From an uncultured Eubacteriales bacterium (GTDB taxonomy: Bacteria; Bacillota; Clostridia; Oscillospirales; CAG-272): a stretch of 64,000 nt of DNA. The translations under genes were made by a program, and so were the position numbers. The stretch spans positions 18,142 through 82,141 of the forward strand of contig CAKSDP010000008.1 in assembly GCA_934446065.1 (NCBI GenBank), given 5' to 3'. Below, piece by piece: positions 44,741-54,321 of the stretch (position 1 is the first letter of the stretch; every line of letters starts with the position of its first letter). The notes under the pieces are model-generated. The model saw only the letters and a program-made list of their open reading frames with translations, was not told where the DNA came from and did no database searches.

Positions 44741-44769
44741 TTGACATTATACGACGAATGTGGTAGAAT
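44741..44769 (+). promoter_or_regulatory. Strong promoter of the peptide-exporter locus
   Basis: TTGACA, 17-nt spacer, TAGAAT. The transcript would begin near 44776, ~155 nt before the small ORF. The 327-nt gap (44603-44929) also holds an orphan GAGGAGG at 44843-44849 with no start codon at proper distance, and a short 23-codon frame at 44790 without a ribosome site. Confidence 0.8.
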
Positions 44770-44929
44770 TATATCAACTCGTATTTTATATGAGCATAAT
44801 TTCATCGCCTGACACATTCGTCTGCACGCGATCCGGAATTTTGAGGAGGATTTCACTTTAAGCAACAGACAATCGGCGTGAGGCGCTGTGAATTATAAAA
44901 AAATCAATCGAAAGAAGGATAAATGCATA

Positions 44930-45013
44930 ATGAAGATCAAAGGAAGAACCACATCAAGAGTCAGAAGAGAAGGTCATGACAGACAGTCACACGGAGGGTA
45001 TATTCTCACGTAA
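44930..45013 (+). CDS. Possible 27-residue basic peptide
   Basis: A short frame, MKIKGRTTSR to HGGYILT, with an AGAAGGA site 10 nt upstream and a stop 51 nt before the exporter pair. Arg/Lys-rich (about a third basic) with two Gly and no Cys. A GTG at 44888 in the same frame would extend it to 41 residues. Position between a strong promoter and two ABC exporters suggests a secreted or modified peptide, but no family match is recognised and it may be only a leader peptide. Confidence 0.35.
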   Translation: MKIKGRTTSRVRREGHDRQSHGGYILT

Positions 45014-45064
45014 CTGTTCGACCCATGACGCTTTTCGGACAGACACTGCCGGAAAGGAGTTTCA

Positions 45065-46882
45065 ATGGAGCAAAAACTGAAACTGAAAGACTACATTTCC
45101 AATGCGAGATTCATGTTCCGCCGCTCGTGGGAGCTTGCACGCGGGACATGGTTTTTCTCGATCATCGGATTTATTCTCGGCACGGTTCAGCCGTTTGCGC
45201 TGCTCATTATGCCGAAATACATTCTCGATGAGCTTGCCGGTGAGAGAAGGCTTGACGTAACGCTCAGATATGTCGGGATCTATGCTGCCGTGATCATATT
45301 TTTCAATCTTGCAAACCTGATTCTGAATCATTTCAGCACGAAAGAGATCACAAAAACCTCTCACTACACCTCGATGGACAACAGCAAAAAATGGCTCTAC
45401 ATGGATTACGAAAACTTTGAAAACGGAAACGTCCGTGATCTTGAGTCGTTTGCCACAAGCGAAGTGGATCCGCGTAATTTCTTTGATTCGACCATTCTCG
45501 AATCCATAAAAAACGTAATTCAGCTTGCGGGCTACACGTACATAATCATGTCTATCCACCCGATAATCGTACTGTTTATTATCGGTGTAATAGGGCTTGA
45601 CACGCTGATCGCAAAGAGGCAGAATAACTTCTCATACGAGTATTACGTAAAGCACAACCGCATCGCCCGCAAATTCTCCTATATCATGAACAACATGATA
45701 GATTTCGGGGTCGCAAAGGAAGTACGCATCAACGGCGCATCCTCATGGCTCCGCAAGAAATACGATGTTGAAGCGGAGAATCAGATGCAGCTCCTCGCCA
45801 AAAATCAGCGTAACCACGCACCTGGCGATGTGCTTATGATGGTGATCGAGCTTGTGCAGACTGTCGTTATCTACGGATACTGTGCATATCTCGCAATAAA
45901 CGGTAACATATCCGTCGGTTCGTTTTCCGTGTTTCTCGGCGCCGTTATGGCGTTTGCGGGAGCGTTTTTGTCATTCACGGGAATGTTCCCGAGGATCATG
46001 TACTCGCTGCGATACGTAAACGATTACAAGGAATACTTGAAATACACGGTACACAAAGGCGCCGAGCGCGAGACCGTATCGGGTGATGCCCCGACGCACG
46101 GCAAATACGATATCGAATTTGTTGACGTATCGTTCAAATATCCGAACACCGACAGATTTGTTCTGAAACACGTAAACATTAAGGTGAAATCGGGCGAGAA
46201 GCTCTCGATCGTCGGATACAACGGCGCCGGAAAGAGCACATTCATAAAGCTGCTCTGCCGTCTGTATGAGCCGACGGAGGGCAAAATCCTTGTCGGCGGC
46301 GTCGATATTTCGACAATAAAATTACAGGACTATCGTGAGCTTTTATCCGTCGTATTCCAGGATTACTGCCTGTTTTTCATGAGTATCCGCGAAAACATTG
46401 TCCTGACGCGCAAATACGACGATAACGCTCTGCGCGACGCGCTTGAGAAAAGCGGACTTGCAGAGTGCATCGCAAAGCTGCCAAACGGAATTGAGACCGA
46501 TCCGAACCGCGCGTTCAACGACGACGGCACCGGACTTTCCGGAGGCGAGGCGCAGAAGCTCGCCTGCGCACGCGCGTACTACAAAAACGCACCAATCGTC
46601 ATTCTCGATGAGCCGACCGCAGCGCTTGATCCGTTGGCGGAAGTCCGGCTCTACGAAAGATTTGACAGCATAATCAAAAACAAGACCTCCATATACATCT
46701 CACACAGACTTGCATCCGTCAAATTCTGCGACACCATTGCGTGCTTCGCCGACGGGGAGCTTGTGGAACACGGGACTCACAAGGAGCTAATGCAAAAGAA
46801 CGGCGTTTACGCCGAGATGTTCTCGAAGCAGGCTCACTACTATGTTGAGGATGACCCGCAGAATAAGGAGGTGACTGTATGA
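45065..46882 (+). CDS. ABC exporter half-transporter (1), fused membrane and ATPase domains
   Basis: 605 residues. Six-helix membrane domain (~25-320), then the ATPase. Walker A GYNGAGKST, Q-loop VFQDYCLFF, signature LSGGEAQK (variant of LSGGQ), Walker B VILDEPTAALD and H-loop YISHRLASV are all complete. SD GGAAAGGAG before ATG 45065. It overlaps the next exporter gene by 4 nt; the two probably form a heterodimer. Of the subfamily linked to peptide or lantibiotic-like loci in Clostridia, but the substrate is unknown. Confidence 0.88.
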   Translation: MEQKLKLKDYISNARFMFRRSWELARGTWFFSIIGFILGTVQPFALLIMPKYILDELAGERRLDVTLRYVGIYAAVIIFFNLANLILNHFSTKEITKTSHYTSMDNSKKWLYMDYENFENGNVRDLESFATSEVDPRNFFDSTILESIKNVIQLAGYTYIIMSIHPIIVLFIIGVIGLDTLIAKRQNNFSYEYYVKHNRIARKFSYIMNNMIDFGVAKEVRINGASSWLRKKYDVEAENQMQLLAKNQRNHAPGDVLMMVIELVQTVVIYGYCAYLAINGNISVGSFSVFLGAVMAFAGAFLSFTGMFPRIMYSLRYVNDYKEYLKYTVHKGAERETVSGDAPTHGKYDIEFVDVSFKYPNTDRFVLKHVNIKVKSGEKLSIVGYNGAGKSTFIKLLCRLYEPTEGKILVGGVDISTIKLQDYRELLSVVFQDYCLFFMSIRENIVLTRKYDDNALRDALEKSGLAECIAKLPNGIETDPNRAFNDDGTGLSGGEAQKLACARAYYKNAPIVILDEPTAALDPLAEVRLYERFDSIIKNKTSIYISHRLASVKFCDTIACFADGELVEHGTHKELMQKNGVYAEMFSKQAHYYVEDDPQNKEVTV

Positions 46883-48732
46883 GCCGCGAAGAAAGAAAAA
46901 AGCTCCGTGCCGAGCGGAAAGCCGCAAAGCTTAAAGAAAAAAAGATAAAGACCGAGGCTGAAGGCACGGCGAAGGAGCGATACAAAAATCTCGCATTCGC
47001 ATACAAATTCATTTGGCGGGCGAACAAAAAGCTGTTTTTGTTCCGCATACCGCTTCTCATCATGCAGAGTGTTCAGGCGATCATCCCGATCCTGTTCACC
47101 CGCGCACTTCTGAACGAGCTGACGGTCGGCCGCGACATAAAAATGGTTCTTCTCTACGCAACGGGCATGGCAGGCTCGACCTTCATCGTAAGGGTATTCA
47201 GCTACTTTTTCAGTATGTGGGACTCTCGCGAGCGCGAGCGCTTCCAGTTCAACGTATCGAAGATGCTTTCGGAAGCTGTGATGGAGATGAGCTACTCGAC
47301 CATAGAAGATCCGGAAATGCAGGACTTCGTATGGCTTGCACAGAACAACCAGTTTGACACCGTATTGCAGCTTACGACGGCTGTTGTCGGTTCTTTTCTC
47401 ACTCTGTTCTCGATCAGCGCCGTTGTATTCACGCTCAGTCCCGTGATCCTCGGGACGATATTCTTCACGTCAGTACTGCGCTTCCTGATCGAACGCTATC
47501 AGCGGACTCTGCCGCACAAGTACAACGATGAGAGAAAGAGAAAAAGCCGCATCAACGAGTATTATCAGTCTCTCATGTCGTCGCAGTACACAGGAAAGGA
47601 AGTTCGCACGAACAATCTTGAGGACTGGATCTACGACACCACCGAATCAAGCTGGAAGAACGATCTTCTTCCTCTCGACACTGCATTTCAGCAGAAGCTT
47701 CTCGCACTTCAGGGTGTTACAAGCATAATCGGAATGATTCAGGACATATTCGTGTACATCTTCCTTGCGGTACAGGTCGTACACAGCTCGATGACGGTCG
47801 GTGACTTCTCGATGTACCTGACCGCCGCCGGCACATTCTCATCGACGCTGCTCGGAATGTCCACAAACTATTCGTACCTCATGATCCAGACCGCGTGGTA
47901 TCTCAAGGATTATCTGCACTGTCTGAAGATCGCCGAAAAAGAGCGGCGCAACAGCGGCAACACCCACATCGGTGTTCCCGAGAGCGCGGAAATCGAGTTC
48001 CGCGATGTTTCGTTCAAGTATCCCAAGAGCGATCGCATGATACTCGAGCACGTGAATATAAAGATCCGCGCGGGAGAGACGCTCTCGATCGTCGGAGTGA
48101 ACGGCGCGGGAAAGACGACATTCGTCAAGCTTCTCTGCCGGTTCTACGAACCCACCGAGGGTGAGATATTCATAAACAACGTCCCGGCGCGCGATATTCC
48201 GCTGACGGAATATTACAGGCTGCTCGGCGTTGTATTCCAGGATTTCTCGATATTCAAGTTCACGTTCAAGGAAAACATAACTATGGGACTTGATGCGAAC
48301 GAGGAACGTCTCAAAAATGCTGTCGCCAAATGCGGACTTGAGGAGCGCGTAAAGACGCTTCCGCTCGGTATGGACACGTACATCTACAAGGAGTACGATC
48401 CCGACGGGATCGAGCTTTCCGGAGGCGAGGGACAGAAGATCGCGATCGCCCGCGCTGTTTACCGCGAGGCTCCGATCGTTATATTTGATGAGCCGACCTC
48501 GGCACTCGACCCCATTGCGGAATACGACATCTACAAGAATTTCCACGATCTCGCGGAAAAGCGGACTGCGATCTACATTTCGCACCGTATGTCGTCCACA
48601 AGATTTACCGACCGCACTGCGGTTTTCGCGAACTCCACAATTGCCGAGTACGGCACGCATGATGAGCTCATGGAGAAAGGCGGCATTTATGCCGAGATGT
48701 TCTCCGCTCAGGCAAAATACTATAAGGACTGA
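46879..48732 (+). CDS. ABC exporter half-transporter (2), fused membrane and ATPase domains
   Basis: 617 residues. A very charged N-terminal helix (~1-36; EERKKLRAERKAAKLKEKK) precedes the membrane domain. The ATPase has GVNGAGKTT, VFQDFSIF, ELSGGEGQKIAIAR, IVIFDEPTSALD and YISHRMSST. Both partners have complete motifs, so neither site looks dead. It resembles the decayed exporter at 21864-22510. ATG overlaps the partner stop, implying fixed stoichiometry. Confidence 0.88.
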   Translation: MSREERKKLRAERKAAKLKEKKIKTEAEGTAKERYKNLAFAYKFIWRANKKLFLFRIPLLIMQSVQAIIPILFTRALLNELTVGRDIKMVLLYATGMAGSTFIVRVFSYFFSMWDSRERERFQFNVSKMLSEAVMEMSYSTIEDPEMQDFVWLAQNNQFDTVLQLTTAVVGSFLTLFSISAVVFTLSPVILGTIFFTSVLRFLIERYQRTLPHKYNDERKRKSRINEYYQSLMSSQYTGKEVRTNNLEDWIYDTTESSWKNDLLPLDTAFQQKLLALQGVTSIIGMIQDIFVYIFLAVQVVHSSMTVGDFSMYLTAAGTFSSTLLGMSTNYSYLMIQTAWYLKDYLHCLKIAEKERRNSGNTHIGVPESAEIEFRDVSFKYPKSDRMILEHVNIKIRAGETLSIVGVNGAGKTTFVKLLCRFYEPTEGEIFINNVPARDIPLTEYYRLLGVVFQDFSIFKFTFKENITMGLDANEERLKNAVAKCGLEERVKTLPLGMDTYIYKEYDPDGIELSGGEGQKIAIARAVYREAPIVIFDEPTSALDPIAEYDIYKNFHDLAEKRTAIYISHRMSSTRFTDRTAVFANSTIAEYGTHDELMEKGGIYAEMFSAQAKYYKD

Positions 48733-48766
48733 CCCCCAACCCCGGCTGCACATACGTGCAGGCATG

Positions 48767-48803
48767 AAAAAGCACCGGAATGCGGTAGCATTCCGGTGCT
48801 TTT
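48767..48803. terminator. Bidirectional terminator between convergent units
   Basis: AAAAGCACCGGAATGC/GCATTCCGGTGCTTTT, perfect stem with a 4-nt loop and T-runs on both sides. Confidence 0.92.
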
Positions 48804-48806
48804 ATT

Positions 48807-50309
48807 TTATTTTACGATGTCCTTTATTGCGGAGCCGATGCAGTCCGCGATCTCGGACGCAAGCACCGAATACTCGCCGACCCGCGCGGCGGCAACCTCC
48901 CCTGCTCTGCCGTGCAGATAAGCTCCGACAGCGGCGGCAGATAGGGCATCCGCGCCCTGTGCCATGAGAGCCGCGATCACACCCGCGAGCACGTCGCCGG
49001 AGCCGCCCTTGGACATGGCGCTGCATCCGGTCGTATTCAGCAAAACTTTTGTGCCGTCGCTTATCGCCGTCACCGCGCCCTTCAAGAGGCATATCACACC
49101 GTATTCCTCGGCGAACGCTGCGGCGTTTTCCACCGGATCTGCGACAACATCGGCAACTGATGTTTTTGTGAGTCTCGCCATCTCCGCCGGGTGCGGGGTC
49201 ACAACTGTAAGTGAGCCGACGGCATCCCTCGCGCGGAGAATGCCCTGAAGCTCCTCGTGCTCCGCGATAAGATTCAGAGCATCGGCGTCTATGACCATCG
49301 GCGCTTCGGAAAACAGCACCTCCTCGACTATGGCGCGTGCATTATCGGACTGTCCGAGTCCCGGGCCGAGCACTACTGCGGACGCAAGCTTCACACGCTC
49401 GCGCACAAGCGCTGCGGGGAAATCGCCCCACGGCGACGCGACCGCCTCCGGCAATTTTGCTTGGATTATCGGTACATTGACGTCGGACGTGAACACCTCA
49501 ACAAGTCCCGCGCCGCTGCGATACGCCGCAAGCGACGAAAGATACGCGGCACCGCACATTCCCGGCGAACCCGCGATCGCGAGCACGCGGCCGTATGTTC
49601 CCTTGTGGCTGCCGGGGCGGCGCCGCGGCAGCGCCGTGCGGACGAACGCATCATCGGTCACGCGGATATCGCGCTCATCCGCACCGATCGCGTCGTCTTT
49701 TATACCGATATCGGCACGGATCACCTTTCCGGAGTGCGTTTTTCCGGGGTAAAGAATATGTCCGGGCTTGCGATACGCAAAGGCGACCGTCGCATCCGCG
49801 CGGACGGCACGGACTGCCGCTCCCGTATTGGAATCGACACCGGACGGTATGTCAAGCGAGATCACGACCGCATTTGAAGCGGTGATACGCTCGATGAGGT
49901 CGGCGGCTTCCTCCGCGATCTCGCCGTGAAAGCCGATCCCTATAAATGCGTCAACTATGAGCGTGTACTGCGAAAAATCGGACTGCTTCTCCTGCGGTAT
50001 TCCCGCCTCGACGCAGCCGTCATAGAAATGCCGGCACTCGGGGGTCATATGATCTGCGTCGCCCGCTTTGTAATACGACACATTGACATCCGCACAGGCG
50101 AGCATCAGTGCAAGGGCATAGCCGTCGCCGCCGTTATTGCCCGCGCCGCAGACAACGAGAGTGCGTGAGACATCGACACCGCTTTTTGTGATATAGTCAA
50201 GGGCGGCACGCGCGGCACGCTCCATCAGCGTCACAGACGGCACTCCCGCGACATTTATCGTATAGCCGTCGCATCTTTTCATCTGTTCTCTTGTTAGTAT
50301 GTGTTCCAT
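48807..50309 (-). CDS. nnrDE: Bifunctional NAD(P)HX epimerase / ADP-dependent NAD(P)HX dehydratase
   Basis: Repairs hydrated NAD(P)H. The N-terminal YjeF_N epimerase domain (GAGNNGGDGYALAL; SLDIPSGVDSNTG) covers ~1-215. The C-terminal carbohydrate-kinase-like dehydratase (~225-500) has KGTYGRVLAIAGSPGMCGA, TPHPAEMARL and KGGSGDVLAGVIAAL. About 500 residues, the normal fused form. ATG 50309 follows GAGGAGG. Last gene of a three-gene run with a formyltransferase-like protein and an ABC exporter; the link may be only positional. Confidence 0.93.
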   Translation of the reverse strand: MEHILTREQMKRCDGYTINVAGVPSVTLMERAARAALDYITKSGVDVSRTLVVCGAGNNGGDGYALALMLACADVNVSYYKAGDADHMTPECRHFYDGCVEAGIPQEKQSDFSQYTLIVDAFIGIGFHGEIAEEAADLIERITASNAVVISLDIPSGVDSNTGAAVRAVRADATVAFAYRKPGHILYPGKTHSGKVIRADIGIKDDAIGADERDIRVTDDAFVRTALPRRRPGSHKGTYGRVLAIAGSPGMCGAAYLSSLAAYRSGAGLVEVFTSDVNVPIIQAKLPEAVASPWGDFPAALVRERVKLASAVVLGPGLGQSDNARAIVEEVLFSEAPMVIDADALNLIAEHEELQGILRARDAVGSLTVVTPHPAEMARLTKTSVADVVADPVENAAAFAEEYGVICLLKGAVTAISDGTKVLLNTTGCSAMSKGGSGDVLAGVIAALMAQGADALSAAAVGAYLHGRAGEVAAARVGEYSVLASEIADCIGSAIKDIVK

Positions 50310-50336
50310 AAAACCTCCTCTGTTCCCCACTTGAAA

Positions 50337-51119
50337 TCACACGTTCCTGTAGCGCTCAGCGGCGATGTACCCGCCGCGGACCGGCAGTGAATTAATACTC
50401 GGACTCTCCCTCACGCGTCCGTGAAACAGGGCGATCCTTCCGCGCACGGGATCGTCGTAGAAGCACTCAAACCCGGCAAAGGCGCGGAGTACACGATCGC
50501 ACTCCGAGGCATCCGTATCGGGCGTCAGCACGTACTGCGACGGATCGGGACAGGCGAGGTACTCTCCCTCTCCCTGCGGGCGGGCAGATTTGCAGAGGGT
50601 CGGCAGGTCACTCATAAGCTCGCGCGTCATATCGGGCAGGCACGCCCTTATCTTCTGCGTGAAGGTCTCGAGATCCTCGCGCGGATCAAGCGCAAATGAT
50701 CTTTGCAGTATTATATCGCCCGTATCAAAGGACTCTGCGATCTTATGAAACGTGACGCCGCTCTCGCGCTCGCCGCGCATGATCTCGACCGGCATGGGCC
50801 AAGAGCCTCTTCCCTTCGGCAGCAGCCCCGGATGGACGTTTATCATGTGCATTTTATCAGTTACGGGAATTCTGTAATAGTACGCCGCGCATATAAGCGC
50901 CTCGCACCCGGAGTCGATCAGGCGCTCGATATCATCCGCACGAATCCTGTCGCACGTCCACGGGATACCGTTTTCCTCCGCCGTGCGGATCACGTGCGTG
51001 TTGAACTCAAACTCATTATCGACGTCGCACGTGAACACACCGACGATATTCTCACCCATTGAGATGAGCGTATCAAGCACGGGTGAGAGCAGATCAAGCC
51101 CTGCATATGCTATCTTCAT
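50337..51119 (-). CDS. Formyltransferase-fold protein (methionyl-tRNA formyltransferase-like)
   Basis: About 260 residues. The catalytic Asn-His-Asp triad of the formyl-transferase N-terminal domain is kept: INVHPGLLPKGRG (N, H) and ESFDTGDII (D). A short C-terminal extension resembles the start of the Fmt C-terminal domain but is incomplete. It is too short and divergent for Fmt, so a sugar or amino-sugar formyltransferase is as likely. ATG 51119 after AAGGAG, 11 nt after the ABC exporter stop. Confidence 0.75.
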   Translation of the reverse strand: MKIAYAGLDLLSPVLDTLISMGENIVGVFTCDVDNEFEFNTHVIRTAEENGIPWTCDRIRADDIERLIDSGCEALICAAYYYRIPVTDKMHMINVHPGLLPKGRGSWPMPVEIMRGERESGVTFHKIAESFDTGDIILQRSFALDPREDLETFTQKIRACLPDMTRELMSDLPTLCKSARPQGEGEYLACPDPSQYVLTPDTDASECDRVLRAFAGFECFYDDPVRGRIALFHGRVRESPSINSLPVRGGYIAAERYRNV

Positions 51120-51129
51120 ACAAAACTCC

Positions 51130-52848
51130 TTACACCGTGATCTCTGCTGCTTCTCCGTTCCACAGTCCGGCATAGATGCCGTCTTTTTCGAGAAGCTCCG
51201 CATGAGTGCCGCGTTCGCGGATCCCGTCGCCGTCAATCACGAGTATCTCGTCGGCATTCATGACCGTCGTGAGCCTGTGTGCGACGACGATGGTCGTTCT
51301 GCCGCGACAAAGCTCCTCGAGCGAATGCTGGATCATACGCTCGGTAACGTTGTCAAGTGCGCTCGTTGCCTCATCGAGAATGAGGATCGGGGGATTCTTC
51401 AGAAAGACGCGTGCAATCGAGATGCGCTGTTTCTGTCCGCCGGAAAGCTTTACGCCTCGCTCTCCGACCACGGTATCGTATCCGTCCTCGAGCGACATTA
51501 TATAATCGTGAATATTCGCGCGCTTCGCGGCGGCGATTATGTCGTCATCCGTCACGCCGGGACAGCCGTATGCGATATTCTCACGGACGGTGGTGTTGAA
51601 CAGAAACACATCCTGCGCAACTATACCGATGCTGCGGCGGAGCGAAGAACGCGTAAAATCGCGTATATCCGTGCCGTCTATCGTGATCTTTCCGCCCGTG
51701 ACCTCGTAAAATCGCGGGAGCAGGTGGCATATGGTCGTCTTTCCGCCGCCGGACGAACCGACAAGAGCAATCGTTTTGCCGACGCCTACACCGAACGAGA
51801 TATCGTGCAGAACCTCATCCCCCGTATCATACGAAAACGAAACATGATCGTACACGATCTCGCCGCGCACTCCCGAAGCGTCAAGCTCTCCGGTCTCACA
51901 TTCCGTAGGATAATCCATGATTGCGGAAAAGCGCTCGAACCCCGCCATACCGTTCTGATACTGCTCGACAAAGCCGACGAGACGCTTTATCGGACTCATG
52001 AACACGCTGATATACAGCGCAAACGAGGTGAACTCGCCTGCGGTGATAATGCCCTTCACGCAGAACACGCCGCCGACTATGTACAGAAGCGCCTGCAAAA
52101 AATCGCCCATGAATGTCATTCCGGTGTGGAAAGTTGCCATTGCATGGTATGCGGCACTGCGCGCCTTGACAAAGCGGTCATTTCCGCGTGCGAAATTTTC
52201 TTCCTCCGCCACGGTATTGTCGTATGCCTTTGACACGCGTATTCCGGATATGCTGTTCTCGAGCGTGGCGTTGATCTCACCGCACTCCGCGCGGGAATGG
52301 GTGAACGCGCTGTACATCTTCTTGCGCTTCTTCGCTGCAAACAGCACCATAAACGGCACCGCTGCGTAGATTATGAGCGTCAGCGGAAGGCAGACCTTTG
52401 CCATGAGCACAAACGCTCCGACGAGCATTACGATCGAGAGAAACAGATCCTCCGGACCGTGATGCGCAAGCTCGGACACGTCCTGAAGATCGTTTATAAT
52501 ACGTGACATGATCGTTCCGGTCTTGTTGTTGTCGAAGTATGTGAGCGGCAGTCTCTCAAGGTGGCTGAACACGTCGCGCCGCATCTCCGCCTGCATATTA
52601 ACTCCGACTACGTGGCCGTAATACTCGACGAAAAAGTTCAGGAATATCTTTATGACATACACGCCGAGAAGAATGCCTCCGCAGGTGAGAAGCGCCCGCA
52701 GCATTCCCGACGGGATATACGTATCGAGCATTCGTCCCGTGAGCATCGGATAAAAAAGGTCGCACGCCGCAAGCAGAAAAGCGCACAGCATATCCGCCGC
52801 AAACATCTTCTTGTGCGGCGCATAATATTTTATAAATCTGCGGATCAT
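51130..52848 (-). CDS. MsbA-like ABC exporter half-transporter
   Basis: 572 residues. Membrane domain ~1-310 with six helices, ATPase after. Walker A GSSGGGKTT, Q-loop VAQDVFLF, signature LSGGQKQRISIAR, Walker B ILILDEATSALD and H-loop VVAHRLTT. Expected to act as a homodimer; drug, lipid or peptide substrates are common for this group. It has its own promoter at the end of pyrI and a leader hairpin. Confidence 0.9.
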   Translation of the reverse strand: MIRRFIKYYAPHKKMFAADMLCAFLLAACDLFYPMLTGRMLDTYIPSGMLRALLTCGGILLGVYVIKIFLNFFVEYYGHVVGVNMQAEMRRDVFSHLERLPLTYFDNNKTGTIMSRIINDLQDVSELAHHGPEDLFLSIVMLVGAFVLMAKVCLPLTLIIYAAVPFMVLFAAKKRKKMYSAFTHSRAECGEINATLENSISGIRVSKAYDNTVAEEENFARGNDRFVKARSAAYHAMATFHTGMTFMGDFLQALLYIVGGVFCVKGIITAGEFTSFALYISVFMSPIKRLVGFVEQYQNGMAGFERFSAIMDYPTECETGELDASGVRGEIVYDHVSFSYDTGDEVLHDISFGVGVGKTIALVGSSGGGKTTICHLLPRFYEVTGGKITIDGTDIRDFTRSSLRRSIGIVAQDVFLFNTTVRENIAYGCPGVTDDDIIAAAKRANIHDYIMSLEDGYDTVVGERGVKLSGGQKQRISIARVFLKNPPILILDEATSALDNVTERMIQHSLEELCRGRTTIVVAHRLTTVMNADEILVIDGDGIRERGTHAELLEKDGIYAGLWNGEAAEITV

Positions 52849-52912
52849 ATGTTTCCCCGGCTTTCGTAAAATGGACGCGGAGCGCCGTCATCCGACGCTC
52901 CCACGCACAATT

Positions 52913-52941
52913 ATTATACAATATTTCCCGCAGTCCGTCAA
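52913..52941 (-). promoter_or_regulatory. Promoter of the ABC exporter-formyltransferase-nnr unit
   Basis: TTGACG, 17-nt spacer, TATAAT on the minus strand, immediately after the pyrI stop. The leader contains a GGAGCG/CGCTCC hairpin (about 52876-52904) that may also end pyr operon readthrough. Confidence 0.7.
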
Positions 52942-52942
52942 G

Positions 52943-53362
52943 TCACTTGCCGGCAACGGTATCGCAGTAAATGCAGCGATAAACGCGATGCTCCTTATCC
53001 GACAGGCGGAACGTCTGACGCAGCTCCTGCTCGGTTGAAGTGATGCAGCGCGGGTTTTTGCACTTGATTATATCGGTGACCGTTTCCGGCAGCTCGAGGT
53101 GCTCGCGCTTCACGAGCTTGCCGTCGCGGATAATGTTGACGGTGACGCCGGGATCGACGTAACCGATCACGTCAAAATTGAGGTCGATAACGCGGTCGAT
53201 CTTGATAATATCCTTGCGGCCGAGCTTCATGCTGTCCGCATTTTTGATTATTGCGACCGAGCAGTCGAGCTTATCGAGGTTAAGGATATTGTAAAGCTCC
53301 ATTCCGCGTCCCGCTGTTATATGGTCGAGCACGATTCCGTTTGTTATGGGATTTATGATCAT
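52943..53362 (-). CDS. pyrI: Aspartate carbamoyltransferase regulatory chain
   Basis: 139 residues. N-terminal nucleotide-binding domain with GIVLDHITAGRGMELYNIL. C-terminal zinc domain with the four Cys ligands in KCKNPRC and RCIYC. It confers CTP feedback inhibition to PyrB in the dodecamer. It is adjacent to pyrB, and ends the pyr operon. Confidence 0.95.
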   Translation of the reverse strand: MIINPITNGIVLDHITAGRGMELYNILNLDKLDCSVAIIKNADSMKLGRKDIIKIDRVIDLNFDVIGYVDPGVTVNIIRDGKLVKREHLELPETVTDIIKCKNPRCITSTEQELRQTFRLSDKEHRVYRCIYCDTVAGK

Positions 53363-53381
53363 ATGTAGTCACCAACCTTTC

Positions 53382-54296
53382 TCACGCAAGCTCAAGAAGT
53401 CTGAGGATAAGCGCCATTCTCATGTATTTTCCGCACATGACCTGCTTAAAGTAGCAGGCGCGCGGATCGTCGTCAACCGATGCCGAGATCTCGTTGACTC
53501 TGGGCAACGGGTGAAGCACGCACATATTATCCTTTGCGCACGCAAGCTTCTCGGGAGTAAGTATGTACGTATCCTTCAGTCGGATATAATCCGCCTCATT
53601 GAAGAAGCGCTCTTTTTGCACGCGCGTCATGTAGAGAATGTCAAGCTCCGGCATTACCTCCTCCATTGTGCGCACCTCACGGTATTCGTGACCGCCGCGC
53701 TCGAGCACCTCAGTCTTTATGTAATCGGGCAGGCAAAGCTCCTCCGGAGAGATGAGCACGGTCTTTATTCCCGAATATCTCGACAGCGCTCCGATGAGCG
53801 AATGCACCGTGCGTCCGAATTTCAGATCGCCGCAATATCCGACGGTCAGCCCCTCAAATGAGCCGTGCTCGCGCTTTATGGTCAGAAGATCGGCGAGCGT
53901 CTGCGTGGGGTGGTTGTGTCCGCCGTCGCCGGCGTTTATAACGGGCACCGTCGCCTTCATCGAAGCGACGAGGGGCGCGCCCTCTTTCGGATGGCGCATT
54001 GCAATAATGTCGGCGTAGCAGCTCACGACACGCGCGGTGTCGGCGACGCTCTCGCCTTTTGAAGCCGATGAGCTTTGCGCCTCGGAGAATCCGAGCACAT
54101 GGCCGCCAAGCTCATACATTGCCGCCTCAAAGCTGAGGCGAGTTCTGGTGGAAGGCTCGAAAAACAGTGTTGCGAGCTTCTTTCCCTCGCACTTGTGGGC
54201 GTATTTTGCGGGGTTTGCCATTATGTCCTCGGCGATCGCCATAAGCTCGTCGATCTCATCCCGCGTAAGGTCAAGTATGTCGATTAAACTTCTCAT
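53382..54296 (-). CDS. pyrB: Aspartate carbamoyltransferase catalytic chain
   Basis: 304 residues. The carbamoyl-phosphate site FFEPSTRTRLSFEAAM, the GESVADTARVVSCY loop, NAGDGGHNHPTQ and HPLPRVNEIS are complete. It makes carbamoyl-aspartate from carbamoyl phosphate supplied by the upstream CarAB. ATG 54296 follows GGAGG; a TTG one codon earlier is not needed. Confidence 0.96.
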   Translation of the reverse strand: MRSLIDILDLTRDEIDELMAIAEDIMANPAKYAHKCEGKKLATLFFEPSTRTRLSFEAAMYELGGHVLGFSEAQSSSASKGESVADTARVVSCYADIIAMRHPKEGAPLVASMKATVPVINAGDGGHNHPTQTLADLLTIKREHGSFEGLTVGYCGDLKFGRTVHSLIGALSRYSGIKTVLISPEELCLPDYIKTEVLERGGHEYREVRTMEEVMPELDILYMTRVQKERFFNEADYIRLKDTYILTPEKLACAKDNMCVLHPLPRVNEISASVDDDPRACYFKQVMCGKYMRMALILRLLELA

Positions 54297-54321
54297 CAAA
54301 AACCTCCGTTTCCGTCACGCC

